DNA from: Alphaproteobacteria bacterium UBA3307
GTDB taxonomy: Bacteria > Pseudomonadota > Alphaproteobacteria > RF32 > CAG-239
NCBI GenBank assembly: GCA_002361365.1
Contig: DEST01000115.1
Coordinates: forward strand, 61,180 to 108,163
DNA length: 46,984 nt
Direction: 5' to 3'
The translations under genes and the position numbers were made by a program. Shown here piece by piece: positions 8,357 through 16,932 of this stretch. The notes beneath the pieces were generated by a model that saw only the letters and a list, made by a program, of their open reading frames with translations, had not been told where the DNA came from and made no database searches. The first letter of the stretch is position 1, and each line of letters starts with the position of its first letter.

Positions 8357-11300
8357 AATCATAACTGTTACCAAAAATGAGCTGATTCGCTATTTTGTAT
8401 CGCCGCTCGCCTATGTATATTTGTTTTGCTTTGTACTGTTAAACGCTTCGTTTGCTACTTATTTCGGAGATTTTTTTGATCGAGGTGTAGCTGATTTACA
8501 ATCACTTTTTATGTTTCAGCCGTGGTTATATTTGCTGTTTATTCCGGGTATTTCCATGCGTCTGTGGGCAGAAGAATTTCATAGTAAAACCATTGTGCAA
8601 CTGGTTACACAGCCGATTTCGATTACACAACTGGTACTGGGAAAATTTTTAGCGGCGTGGCTGTTTTGCGGTTTGGCATTGATGCTGACTTTTCCGTTTT
8701 GGCTGACGATTAACGCTCTCGGACAACCGGATAATTTTGCAATTTTTATCGGCTATTGCGGCAGTTTTTTATTGGCGGGAGCAATGCTTGCCGTTTCGCA
8801 AACAATGTCTGCGTTGACTAAAAATCAGATTATAGCTCTGGTTTTAGCGGTCATTGCCAATTTACTGTTTTTCTGGAGCGGAATAGAATATGTTTTGGCA
8901 TTTTGCCGAATATTTATGCCGGCAACGTTGGTCGATGTTGTAGCTTCATTTAGCTTTTTAACCCACTTTGATAACATTACCTATGGCTTGGTTGAGTTGC
9001 GCGATATTATCTTTTTTGGCTCATTGATTGTGTTTTGCCTCTTTACCACTATACTGATACTTAATGTCAAAACGGCCGGAAATTCAGGTTGGCTTAATTC
9101 CGGTAACAAAGCATATAATATATTTGCGTGGCTGATGTTGCTGATTATGTTTTTTTCCGTCAATGTATTGGCAAACAGTTGGACTGCAAATATTCAATAT
9201 GATGCTACTGCCGAAAAAAATTATACCTTAACCGAAAGTACACGGAATATTTTGAAAAAACTACCGGAGCCGGTGTTGGCAAAACTTTATTTTTCACCGA
9301 TTTTGGAGCAGCGTAATCCTGAATTGCGCGAACAGTTTAATAAAATTAGGATTTTATTGCATAAATATAAAAGTGCTTCTCAAGGCAAATTTGACTATAA
9401 AATTTATTATCCTAAATTCTTGGACCGCGAAGAAGATATCGCTATTTCTGACGGATTACAGCCTATTCCGCTTATAGACTTAAATCAAACGGCTTTGTTT
9501 GGGCTTACGGTAGAAGACACGCTGCAAAACAAAGAAGTTATTCCGTTTTTTGCTCAGGCTCAGTACGGTCGTTTGGAACAAGATATCACCACCAAAATAT
9601 ATGAGCTTAATCATCAACCTAAAACAATGGGTATAATCAGCAGTTTGCCGCTGTTCGGACAGAGTTCACTGGGCGGACAGATGATTATGAGTGACCCGTG
9701 GCAGATAATTTCTTTGCTTGAAAAAAATTATAAATTGCATCAAATACTGGAGCCGGCGGATTTTGATAAGCACCAGCCTGATGTATTACTGTTGCTCTAT
9801 CCGCGCGATTTGTCAAAAGAAATGATTGAAAAAATTAAACAATATTCGCGTAACAACGGCAAGATTATTTTGGTGTTGGATCCTGCAAATGAAGCATCAC
9901 GTCTTTATGCGCCGGCTACCGGCAGATTAGAAGCTTCAGATATTGGAGAGCTTGAACAATTTTGGCGAATCAAACTTTATCCGCATTATGTAGTAGCGGA
10001 TTTACAAAACTCCGTAACCGTAGATGCCACTACCGATTATGCGAAAAATCCCGTCTTTTCTCAAGATGTTATACAGTTTAAAATTCGCCATCAGGATATG
10101 AATCCCGCACATCCGATAACCCAAAATCTGCACGAAATTATGTTTGCCTCAGCGTCGATTGTTATGCCGAATATGGACGCCTATAATGAAAAGCGCATTA
10201 TATTTTATCCGTTGCTGCGCGCCGGAGAAATTTCTGAACTGGTGTCGGCAGATGCAGTTGCAGACGGCGTTAATCCACAAGAACTGCTTAAAGATTTTGC
10301 AACTGACGGAAATCAAAAAATTCTGGCGGCAGAAGTTATCGGCTTAGAAGAAGACCGCAAATTCGATTTGATAGTGGTGACTGATTCGGACTTTTTATAT
10401 GACAGTTTCTGGATGGAAAAAGTACACCTGCTCGAAAGTGAATATGTTACCGCAGTGTTTGATAATGCTAACTTTTTATTAAATGCCGCAGATTATCTTA
10501 CCGGAAATACGGCATTACTCGGATTGCGCGGCAAACGAGCCCAAGACCGTAATTTCGGCGGAATTGAAATTTTACGCCGCCTTAACGCTTTGCAATACAA
10601 ACAGGAAGAAAATAGAATTTTTGAAGAAATTAACGTTGCCAAACGCGGTATCCAAGAAGTTTGGGCAAAAAAAGAAGTCGAAAATCGTGAAAACTTTACA
10701 CCGGACGAGTTAGCGGCTATTTCTAAGATTAGGCGGCAGCTTGATGATTTTCGTCAGCGCCTGAGTGAATTACGCTTTCAGGCAAATCATAAAATCAGCA
10801 TTATCGGGGCAAGAATTGCTTTTTTGAATATTTGGTTGTTACCGCTGATTTTTGTTATGGTTGTTTTATGCCTACTGTTGTGGCGAATAATCAAACGGCG
10901 CAACAGTTGGTGTTTATCCTTTGGCTTTAATAGGAAATTACTTATATTGAGTATTGGTGCTTTGTTGCTAACTCTTATGTCCGTGCTTTCGGTTTTTGCT
11001 GTCAATCGCAGCAGTATTGACGTTTATGACAACAAACTTGTGTTTCCGCAATTTGCTGAGCAACTAAATTCTGTTGATACTGTTATTTTAAAAACCAATA
11101 AGCAACAACTCACTTTTGAACTTAAGGATGGTATTTGGAACTTGAAAGAAGTGCCGTATTTGCCGGTATATCAGGAACGAATCCGCCGTTTGTTGACAAC
11201 GGTGGCTGATGCACGCTACTTTGCTCGTAAAAGTAATAAGGCGGAAAATCTGGCAATGTTTAATTTATTGCCGATAGAAGATGAAAATTCAGATGTAATT

Positions 11301-11822
11301 AAACTGACCTTTAAAAATGCCGAGCAAGACGTGCTTAGTTTTAATTTGGGAGATATAAATATTGATATCGGTCGCGGACAAAAAGCAGCATACATACGGC
11401 AAGATAATCAATTTCAAGTATGGGAAATCAGTGCTGATTTTGTAAGTATGGATTTGGATTGGCATAACTGGACTTATTCTCATTTGTGGGATTTACGTTT
11501 TGGCAGACCGACAGTTGATTCAGACAATCCGTATCGGGAAGAATATCTTGCAAGTCTGATGCGTATGCTTTTAAACACTCCGTATCAAGAAATTATAGAA
11601 AATCCGCAAATACCGGCACAGGCCGCAATTCGTTTTAATATTGAAGGCGGAGATACGGTGGAACTTTCTCTGCATCAAAAAGAAAGGCTCAGTTATGCCG
11701 TGTATTCTTTCGGTGCGCAAAACAAAAATCCGCATTTAAAAATGTTAGAGCAATATCTAAATGGTAAAGCGTGCGTGATAGAAAACGATAAAATGGAGAA
11801 GTTGCTTGACGTTATCAAATAA
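8349..11822 (+). CDS. three-part membrane fusion: ABC-2 permease + GldG-like domain + DUF4340
   Basis: This 1157-residue protein joins parts that are usually separate. Residues about 1-245 form a six-helix ABC-2 permease of the GldF type (RLWAEEFHSKTIVQLVTQPIS is in the first loop). A further TM at about 258-280 leads to a long extracytoplasmic GldG-like auxiliary domain (to about 760). Then come a coiled segment, a TM near 815-845, a second TM near 860-885, and a C-terminal DUF4340-like domain. The ATG at 8349 is preferred to 8343 because AGGAG sits at proper distance from it. It overlaps the ATPase gene, its obvious partner. In other bacteria this gene set is an envelope export module; the substrate here is unknown. 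Confidence 0.85.
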   Translation: MHKIITVTKNELIRYFVSPLAYVYLFCFVLLNASFATYFGDFFDRGVADLQSLFMFQPWLYLLFIPGISMRLWAEEFHSKTIVQLVTQPISITQLVLGKFLAAWLFCGLALMLTFPFWLTINALGQPDNFAIFIGYCGSFLLAGAMLAVSQTMSALTKNQIIALVLAVIANLLFFWSGIEYVLAFCRIFMPATLVDVVASFSFLTHFDNITYGLVELRDIIFFGSLIVFCLFTTILILNVKTAGNSGWLNSGNKAYNIFAWLMLLIMFFSVNVLANSWTANIQYDATAEKNYTLTESTRNILKKLPEPVLAKLYFSPILEQRNPELREQFNKIRILLHKYKSASQGKFDYKIYYPKFLDREEDIAISDGLQPIPLIDLNQTALFGLTVEDTLQNKEVIPFFAQAQYGRLEQDITTKIYELNHQPKTMGIISSLPLFGQSSLGGQMIMSDPWQIISLLEKNYKLHQILEPADFDKHQPDVLLLLYPRDLSKEMIEKIKQYSRNNGKIILVLDPANEASRLYAPATGRLEASDIGELEQFWRIKLYPHYVVADLQNSVTVDATTDYAKNPVFSQDVIQFKIRHQDMNPAHPITQNLHEIMFASASIVMPNMDAYNEKRIIFYPLLRAGEISELVSADAVADGVNPQELLKDFATDGNQKILAAEVIGLEEDRKFDLIVVTDSDFLYDSFWMEKVHLLESEYVTAVFDNANFLLNAADYLTGNTALLGLRGKRAQDRNFGGIEILRRLNALQYKQEENRIFEEINVAKRGIQEVWAKKEVENRENFTPDELAAISKIRRQLDDFRQRLSELRFQANHKISIIGARIAFLNIWLLPLIFVMVVLCLLLWRIIKRRNSWCLSFGFNRKLLILSIGALLLTLMSVLSVFAVNRSSIDVYDNKLVFPQFAEQLNSVDTVILKTNKQQLTFELKDGIWNLKEVPYLPVYQERIRRLLTTVADARYFARKSNKAENLAMFNLLPIEDENSDVIKLTFKNAEQDVLSFNLGDINIDIGRGQKAAYIRQDNQFQVWEISADFVSMDLDWHNWTYSHLWDLRFGRPTVDSDNPYREEYLASLMRMLLNTPYQEIIENPQIPAQAAIRFNIEGGDTVELSLHQKERLSYAVYSFGAQNKNPHLKMLEQYLNGKACVIENDKMEKLLDVIK

Positions 11823-12738
11823 TTTCAGAAATGCGCATCGCTTAAAAAATATTGCTGCCTGCGCCAGTGTTTGTACAGCTTTTGTGTTGACTCTCATTAA
11901 AGGTGCGGCCGCATTTATGACCGGTTCGCTTTCGATGCTTTCGTCTATGGCAGACAGCTTGGCTGATGTTATTTCTTCAGTAATAACTCTTATTGCCGTA
12001 ACTTATGCCGACAAGCCCCTAACGTGTGACCATCGCTACGGTTATGGTAAAGCTGAGGCGCTTAGCGCACTATTGCAAGCGGCATTTATCAGCGGTTCGG
12101 CGTGCTTTATTTTATATGATGCAACGTATCGGCTATATCATCCGGTAGAATTAGAATATATGTCACTCGGAATTTGGACTATGCTTTGTAGTTTGATGCT
12201 TACTGTGGCATTGATTATATTGCAAAAGTATGTTATACGCCGTATCAATTCTCAAGCCATAGAGGCAGATAATAAGCATTATGTCATAGACTTGGTAGCA
12301 AATGTCGCGGTTTTGCTCTCTCTAATGGCCGTAAAATACAGACAATGGCAGTGGGCAGATATGGCGACTGCAGCTATGGTTTCGATATACCTGTTGCTAA
12401 CAGCGCAAAAAATTGCCAAGCGCGCACTTGAAGAAATAACCGATAAAGAAATAGATGCAGCAACAAAAAGTACTATATTGCAAGCAGTCATGTCAACCGA
12501 CGGTATTATGGGGTATCACGATTTTCGCTCGCGGATTTCGGGCAATCGTTTGTTCATTGAAATTCATCTAGAGTTTGATGGCAACCTTTCTCTTTATGAC
12601 ACACATCGTTTATCTGAAAAGGCTGAAAATAAAATTGCGGCAATCTATCCGCAGGCGCAAGTACTGATTCATCAAGACCCTTATGGAATTTTAGAAAAGC
12701 GGCTTGATAATGATATTATAGGTCCGTGCGAATTATGA
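11806..12738 (+). CDS. cation diffusion facilitator family transporter (FieF-like)
   Basis: A proton-driven efflux pump for divalent metals such as Zn, Fe or Mn. It has about six TM segments. The metal-site residues are in place: DSLADVISS in TM2, and the HxxxD pair in DNKHYVIDLVAN of TM5. The HRYGYGKAEALSAL loop after TM2-3 is the family signature. A cytoplasmic C-terminal domain includes HDFRSRISGNRLFIEIHLEF. The start is a TTG at 11806, supported by GGAGAAG 8 bp upstream and by lack of a usable ATG. The gene overlaps the fusion gene by 17 bp, and its stop overlaps that of the convergent histidine kinase by 6 bp. The metal specificity is not deducible. Confidence 0.92.
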   Translation: MTLSNNFRNAHRLKNIAACASVCTAFVLTLIKGAAAFMTGSLSMLSSMADSLADVISSVITLIAVTYADKPLTCDHRYGYGKAEALSALLQAAFISGSACFILYDATYRLYHPVELEYMSLGIWTMLCSLMLTVALIILQKYVIRRINSQAIEADNKHYVIDLVANVAVLLSLMAVKYRQWQWADMATAAMVSIYLLLTAQKIAKRALEEITDKEIDAATKSTILQAVMSTDGIMGYHDFRSRISGNRLFIEIHLEFDGNLSLYDTHRLSEKAENKIAAIYPQAQVLIHQDPYGILEKRLDNDIIGPCEL

Positions 12739-14403
12739 TTTTTTACGACGCTTTACCGATTGCTTGAGCGGAAATTTAAGGGTAAATATTGTGCCTTTGT
12801 TAGGTTTGCTTTTTACAGATATTTTTCCTGATGCTTTTTCGACCAGACTGCTGACAATCGCCAAACCCAGCCCGGAGCTTTTTTCTTTGGTATTGGCCGA
12901 ATAAAACGGTTCAAAAATATGCTGAATTTGTTCGGCTTCAATACCTATGCCACTATCTTTTAGTATAATAACCGCATTTTTACCTACAGTTCGTCCGCTC
13001 ACGCTCAGCGTACCCCCGTCCGGCATTGCTTTTATGGCATTTTGCGCTAAATTTAAAATAATCATTTTGAATTCCGATTCATTGCCGGCAAAACTCAGAT
13101 TTTTTTCAATTGACGTTTCCACCGCAATTCCGAGCCGCTTGGCATCATAGTCTATCATCAACATCATATCTCTGATTGCACTACCTACATCTATATCGCT
13201 GATATCTTGTTCGGAATATTGTGCAAGTTTCAGCAATCTTTCCGGTGTTTGAATGGTTTCCACCAGTTGTTTATGTGCCATCAACATATATTTTTTCTGC
13301 TCGTCGTCATCTGGCAAATTTTTATATGTTGTATCTAAAATTCCCTCTAAAATCATACGAATAGCTCCGAGATTATTTTTCATTTCGTGCGCTAAAGAGG
13401 TTGAAAGAAACGCTAATGATGATACTTTTTGTTGGTGCGAAAAGCGTACATCGCGGCTCAAATCGTGAATAGCTTCAATAATATAATATTCTTCTTCACC
13501 GCTTCCATAGCTCAGTTTATCAGCATTAACGTAAAGAGGTCTTTTTTCAACTTCGTGAATGGCGTGAAATTCTTTTTGCGCCGATTGAATATATTTTATC
13601 GGACAATTATAACGACTGCGAGGACATCCGTCACAAGCAAAACCATACGCTTTATAACATTTTTGCCCCACACAGCTTTCATTTAGTTTCAGCACACTAT
13701 AAAACGCCCGATTTGCCATTACTACATTATAATTTGTATCTATCACCCTTATTCCATCCGGAATGGCATCTATAAGTTGTTGCAAAAATTTTTCTCTGAT
13801 TTGCGTTTGTTCAATATTCTTTTCTGTATTGTCAAGCATTTGATTAAATGTGGTATACAAAATATCAAACTCATCTTGCAACAATGCTGTTTTTTGTACC
13901 GGTAAACGGTCGGCAAAAATTCCGGCAGAAACATTGTTACTGACGTCTATGAGTTTTTGCAATGGGCGAATAACCCAATAATCCAGCAAATAAAACAAAA
14001 CAAGCACCAACAGCAAAACTACCAACAGACTAATTCCTACAATTTGTGCACCGGCAATCATTGCTTCTTTGTTATTGCTGTAATTCTGCCATAGTTCCTC
14101 ATTGAGTTTACGCTCGTTAATTAACTCTTTTTGTGCGGCATTCATCTTGTTGCTGTTGCTGATATAGTCTATTTCATTTATAATTTGAGGATTGCTTTCG
14201 GCAATTTCAGCGACGGCTTTACGCAAGTGAATATTATCATTAAGCAGATTTACAACATATTGGTTACGCATATATACCGAATTCATATTGTCTTGTAATT
14301 TTTGCGAATAAAAGCTGATAAAAATAACCAAAAAAATTGCGGACAAAACAAACATAAACGCAAACAAAGAATATAAAATTTTTTTGTTTAAGCTGATAAA
14401 CAT
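12733..14403 (-). CDS. membrane PAS sensor histidine kinase with a cysteine-rich PAS segment
   Basis: A 556-residue two-component sensor. TM1 is at about 9-31, followed by an extracytoplasmic helical domain, TM2 at about 118-142 and a HAMP linker (PLQKLIDVSNNVSAG). A PAS domain begins near 215 and carries a cluster of cysteines around 244-267 (KCYKAYGFACDGCP, then YNC). The phosphoacceptor histidine is about H339 in SLAHEMKNNLGAIR. The N box is NLAQNAIKAMPDGG, followed by DSGIG and SGLGLAIV of the HATPase domain. No response regulator lies in the window, so it is an orphan. It is the last gene of the murJ operon, 19 bp after the Bax-like gene, hinting at envelope sensing. The cysteine cluster could bind a metal or Fe-S cluster or sense redox state. 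Confidence 0.93.
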   Translation of the reverse strand: MFISLNKKILYSLFAFMFVLSAIFLVIFISFYSQKLQDNMNSVYMRNQYVVNLLNDNIHLRKAVAEIAESNPQIINEIDYISNSNKMNAAQKELINERKLNEELWQNYSNNKEAMIAGAQIVGISLLVVLLLVLVLFYLLDYWVIRPLQKLIDVSNNVSAGIFADRLPVQKTALLQDEFDILYTTFNQMLDNTEKNIEQTQIREKFLQQLIDAIPDGIRVIDTNYNVVMANRAFYSVLKLNESCVGQKCYKAYGFACDGCPRSRYNCPIKYIQSAQKEFHAIHEVEKRPLYVNADKLSYGSGEEEYYIIEAIHDLSRDVRFSHQQKVSSLAFLSTSLAHEMKNNLGAIRMILEGILDTTYKNLPDDDEQKKYMLMAHKQLVETIQTPERLLKLAQYSEQDISDIDVGSAIRDMMLMIDYDAKRLGIAVETSIEKNLSFAGNESEFKMIILNLAQNAIKAMPDGGTLSVSGRTVGKNAVIILKDSGIGIEAEQIQHIFEPFYSANTKEKSSGLGLAIVSSLVEKASGKISVKSKPNKGTIFTLKFPLKQSVKRRKKS

Positions 14404-14422
14404 TGGTACTCCTTATGCGATA

Positions 14423-15313
14423 TTATTCCACATTTCGTAATTCCGGAAAATAATCCGTGCGATTCAGTTTATAAAATGAAAAAGTATAGTCAATCAATCC
14501 GGCAATATTTTGGTAGTTACTGTCACTAAGCATTTGCGCCGCCAACTGCTCTCCATACGGCGGACGTTTGATTTTGCGGCTAAGCAGACGGGAAGCACGC
14601 AAATAATCATAATTGACGTGCGTATTGAGGCGCAATGCTCGCGCTCTGATGCAATCTTCTAACGAATCATACGCTTTATACCGATATCCGCCATTTGGGT
14701 CATCGGCCGGCACAATCCCCTCTGTTGTGTACCAAAGTTCTTCCAAATACAAAGAATTTGCCTCACGCGCCAAACGTGATTTTCCCCAATCGGTGTAGAT
14801 TGCAGCTGTGGCAATCATTATTGAAGGCGGCAAAACATCTATATTTTCCAGCGTTTTGCGTAACAATGTTTTGATGCGTGAAGCGCCTTTTAAGCGAGTA
14901 AAAACCTCATATTTTTCGGCTTTTTCTTCTAGCAGTGCCAATTCCTTTTCGTTTAGCTTACCATTATTAAAATAAGTATCTTTCAGGTCTTCAATTTGCT
15001 TGCGCTCTGCTAAAATTTCCTCATTTATTTTTAGTATCAATGGCAACAAAATCCTAATAAATGTGCGATGCTTGGCATCATTTTCCGCAACATCAAGCCA
15101 ATCTGTCGGCAGATGCTTAAAAAAGATGCGCGGAAATTTACCGCGAACTTGATGATAGTCTTCAAATCCGTATTGCAAAAACAAATCTTGCGCTTCGGCT
15201 GTTGTAGCTCTTTCCACCCAAAGTGCACCATCGGCTTTAGTGATTACCGGTGCCGCAAACACCGATTTTATACCAACAGACAACAAAAGCAAAATCATAC
15301 AGATTTTTTTCAT
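14423..15313 (-). CDS. Bax-like secreted glucosaminidase-fold protein, catalytic Glu replaced
   Basis: The signal peptide is residues 1-20 (cut after SVFA). The body follows the Bax/mannosyl-glycoprotein endo-beta-N-acetylglucosaminidase family: PRIFFKHLPTDW, then FIRILLPLILKINEEILAER, then the lysozyme-like core LPPSIMIATAAIYTDWGKSR. In active members that core reads about AQAALESNWGTSR, where the Glu is catalytic; here Tyr173 stands in its place, with Asp175 two residues on. So it may be an inactive peptidoglycan-binding relative. Its ATG abuts the stop of the Nfu gene. The neighbours are murJ and a sensor kinase, suggesting a cell-wall role. Confidence 0.8.
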   Translation of the reverse strand: MKKICMILLLLSVGIKSVFAAPVITKADGALWVERATTAEAQDLFLQYGFEDYHQVRGKFPRIFFKHLPTDWLDVAENDAKHRTFIRILLPLILKINEEILAERKQIEDLKDTYFNNGKLNEKELALLEEKAEKYEVFTRLKGASRIKTLLRKTLENIDVLPPSIMIATAAIYTDWGKSRLAREANSLYLEELWYTTEGIVPADDPNGGYRYKAYDSLEDCIRARALRLNTHVNYDYLRASRLLSRKIKRPPYGEQLAAQMLSDSNYQNIAGLIDYTFSFYKLNRTDYFPELRNVE

Positions 15314-15838
15314 TTAGGCCTCTTTCAAATGCACATCATAAATCTGCGGCATATATTGCTTAAAAGTTTTAAACACCACATTATGCAATGTATTTTGCGC
15401 ATACGGACAACCGGCACAGTGTCCCGTAAACGAAAGCTCAATCACGCCATTTTTAACCGAATGCAATACAATATCCCCTTTATCGCGGTACAAACTCGGT
15501 CGAATAAAGGCATCGGCCAATGCTTCTGCCTGCTGCAATTCATCAATCGGTGTTTGTTCAACAATCGTGTTTTCTTTCTGCTCGGAATAAAAATCTTCAA
15601 TTTCTGCCATAATCAGCAACTTTGTATCAGCGGTTGCACTTGCACTATATTGAACGGAAATTACCATCGGACTTAGCAAACAACGTACAACTCCGTCGAT
15701 TTGCAATATTCTGCCGAGTAAAGTTTTTGAATTTTGCACGCTTGTTGCAACCGCTAACGTTCCTTCCGGAGCCATATTTTGCGGTAAATAGAAATTAATA
15801 ATATTTTTGGCCTCAAAATTTTCAATTTTTATCTGCAT
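15314..15838 (-). CDS. Nfu/NifU-like iron-sulfur scaffold protein
   Basis: Delivers Fe-S clusters to target proteins. The C-terminal NifU domain (about 105-170) contains the cluster motif C141-A-G-C144 in GHCAGCPYAQNTLHNVV. The N-terminal part (about 1-85) corresponds to the Nfu_N scaffold domain of alphaproteobacterial and mitochondrial Nfu, though it is strongly diverged. The 174 residues are slightly shorter than the usual 185-190. It lies 17 bp after the DUF2333 gene and abuts the Bax-like gene, within the murJ operon, an unusual place for an Fe-S factor. Confidence 0.87.
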   Translation of the reverse strand: MQIKIENFEAKNIINFYLPQNMAPEGTLAVATSVQNSKTLLGRILQIDGVVRCLLSPMVISVQYSASATADTKLLIMAEIEDFYSEQKENTIVEQTPIDELQQAEALADAFIRPSLYRDKGDIVLHSVKNGVIELSFTGHCAGCPYAQNTLHNVVFKTFKQYMPQIYDVHLKEA

Positions 15839-15855
15839 TTTGTTCCTTTATATTG

Positions 15856-16932
15856 TCATTTTTCTTTTATTTTATTGCGAATTTTTTCTACCGCGGTCGT
15901 TGCACGTAGCAAATAATAATTTTGCCCAAGCAGATGATTTGGAGCCAAAATGCTTTCTGCTTCTCCGTTACGCACAATCAGTGGCTTAAGTGCCGCGGCT
16001 CTTTTAAGAGAACCGGTCAAATATGTCCATTCGGTATACGCGTTTGCTTGTAAAATAATTTCCTTATAGTCAGCACCGATGACTTTGCTGATTTGCCACA
16101 TAGCATAAGTATACCCTTTGACATAATAAAATAAATCATCAGCCTTTGTATCTATTCGGTCGGTAGCGTGTTCCGAATAATGCGTTTCATTGTTTGTTGC
16201 CAGTTTTTGCAAACCATAACTGATTTTTAGCAACAGCGAATCCAAATCTTTGGTATCAGGGTAATACACCCCGTCTTTGCCAAAACTTTGTAATTCGACA
16301 GCCGCTTTACGATATTGCGCATTTGCTGAAGGAGCAAGGTTAAACTTACCTTTTTTAGTCATCAACCAGATATATGGAGAATACTGTAAATATTGGCACG
16401 CTCTTTTGATTTCTGCCTTTTGTGCTATGGTATTCTGGTCAAATTTTTTCAAAACTGTGGCAATATCTTTAACAGCATTGACTACCCCTATTTGAAAGTT
16501 AGGCATATTATCTAAAATGTAAGCCGGAAAAATCGGTGGCAAATTCGGCGTCCAAACTTTGTCATCAATTTCTTGTTTGAGTAAAAAAGACATAACAAGC
16601 GCAATTTCCGGTGTGGGAACTTTATTCTCACGCAAAGTGTATTCGGTATCCGTACGCATATTTTCCGTCAATGCCGCCCCTAAAAGGTAATAGCACACAA
16701 AAAACGTCGGTAGACCGATTAAAAAAACTAACCGCCACGAAAAAGATTGATTTAAATTTTTGTTGTGCTTTGCCTTATGTGCTCGTTTTTTTATGGCTTT
16801 AATTTTACGAATATACTTTTTATAATACAAACTCAGAGTATTATCATCAAAGCGCAAATTGCCGATATACCTCAACAGCATACGGATATTTTGCCGAATG
16901 TACCGCTTTATTTTCAGCCATATTTCAAACAT
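15856..16932 (-). CDS. DUF2333 family membrane protein
   Basis: It has a basic N-terminal cytoplasmic region of about 65 residues, one TM at about 68-88 (RLVFLIGLPTFFVCYYLLGA), and a long extracytoplasmic domain. The stretch VWTPNLPPIFPAYILDNMPNFQ matches my memory of the DUF2333 hallmark (WxPN ... LDNMPNFQxG). The family has no assigned function; it occurs in proteobacteria as an inner-membrane-anchored periplasmic protein. It overlaps murJ by 8 bp and should be co-translated with it. Confidence 0.72.
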   Translation of the reverse strand: MFEIWLKIKRYIRQNIRMLLRYIGNLRFDDNTLSLYYKKYIRKIKAIKKRAHKAKHNKNLNQSFSWRLVFLIGLPTFFVCYYLLGAALTENMRTDTEYTLRENKVPTPEIALVMSFLLKQEIDDKVWTPNLPPIFPAYILDNMPNFQIGVVNAVKDIATVLKKFDQNTIAQKAEIKRACQYLQYSPYIWLMTKKGKFNLAPSANAQYRKAAVELQSFGKDGVYYPDTKDLDSLLLKISYGLQKLATNNETHYSEHATDRIDTKADDLFYYVKGYTYAMWQISKVIGADYKEIILQANAYTEWTYLTGSLKRAAALKPLIVRNGEAESILAPNHLLGQNYYLLRATTAVEKIRNKIKEK

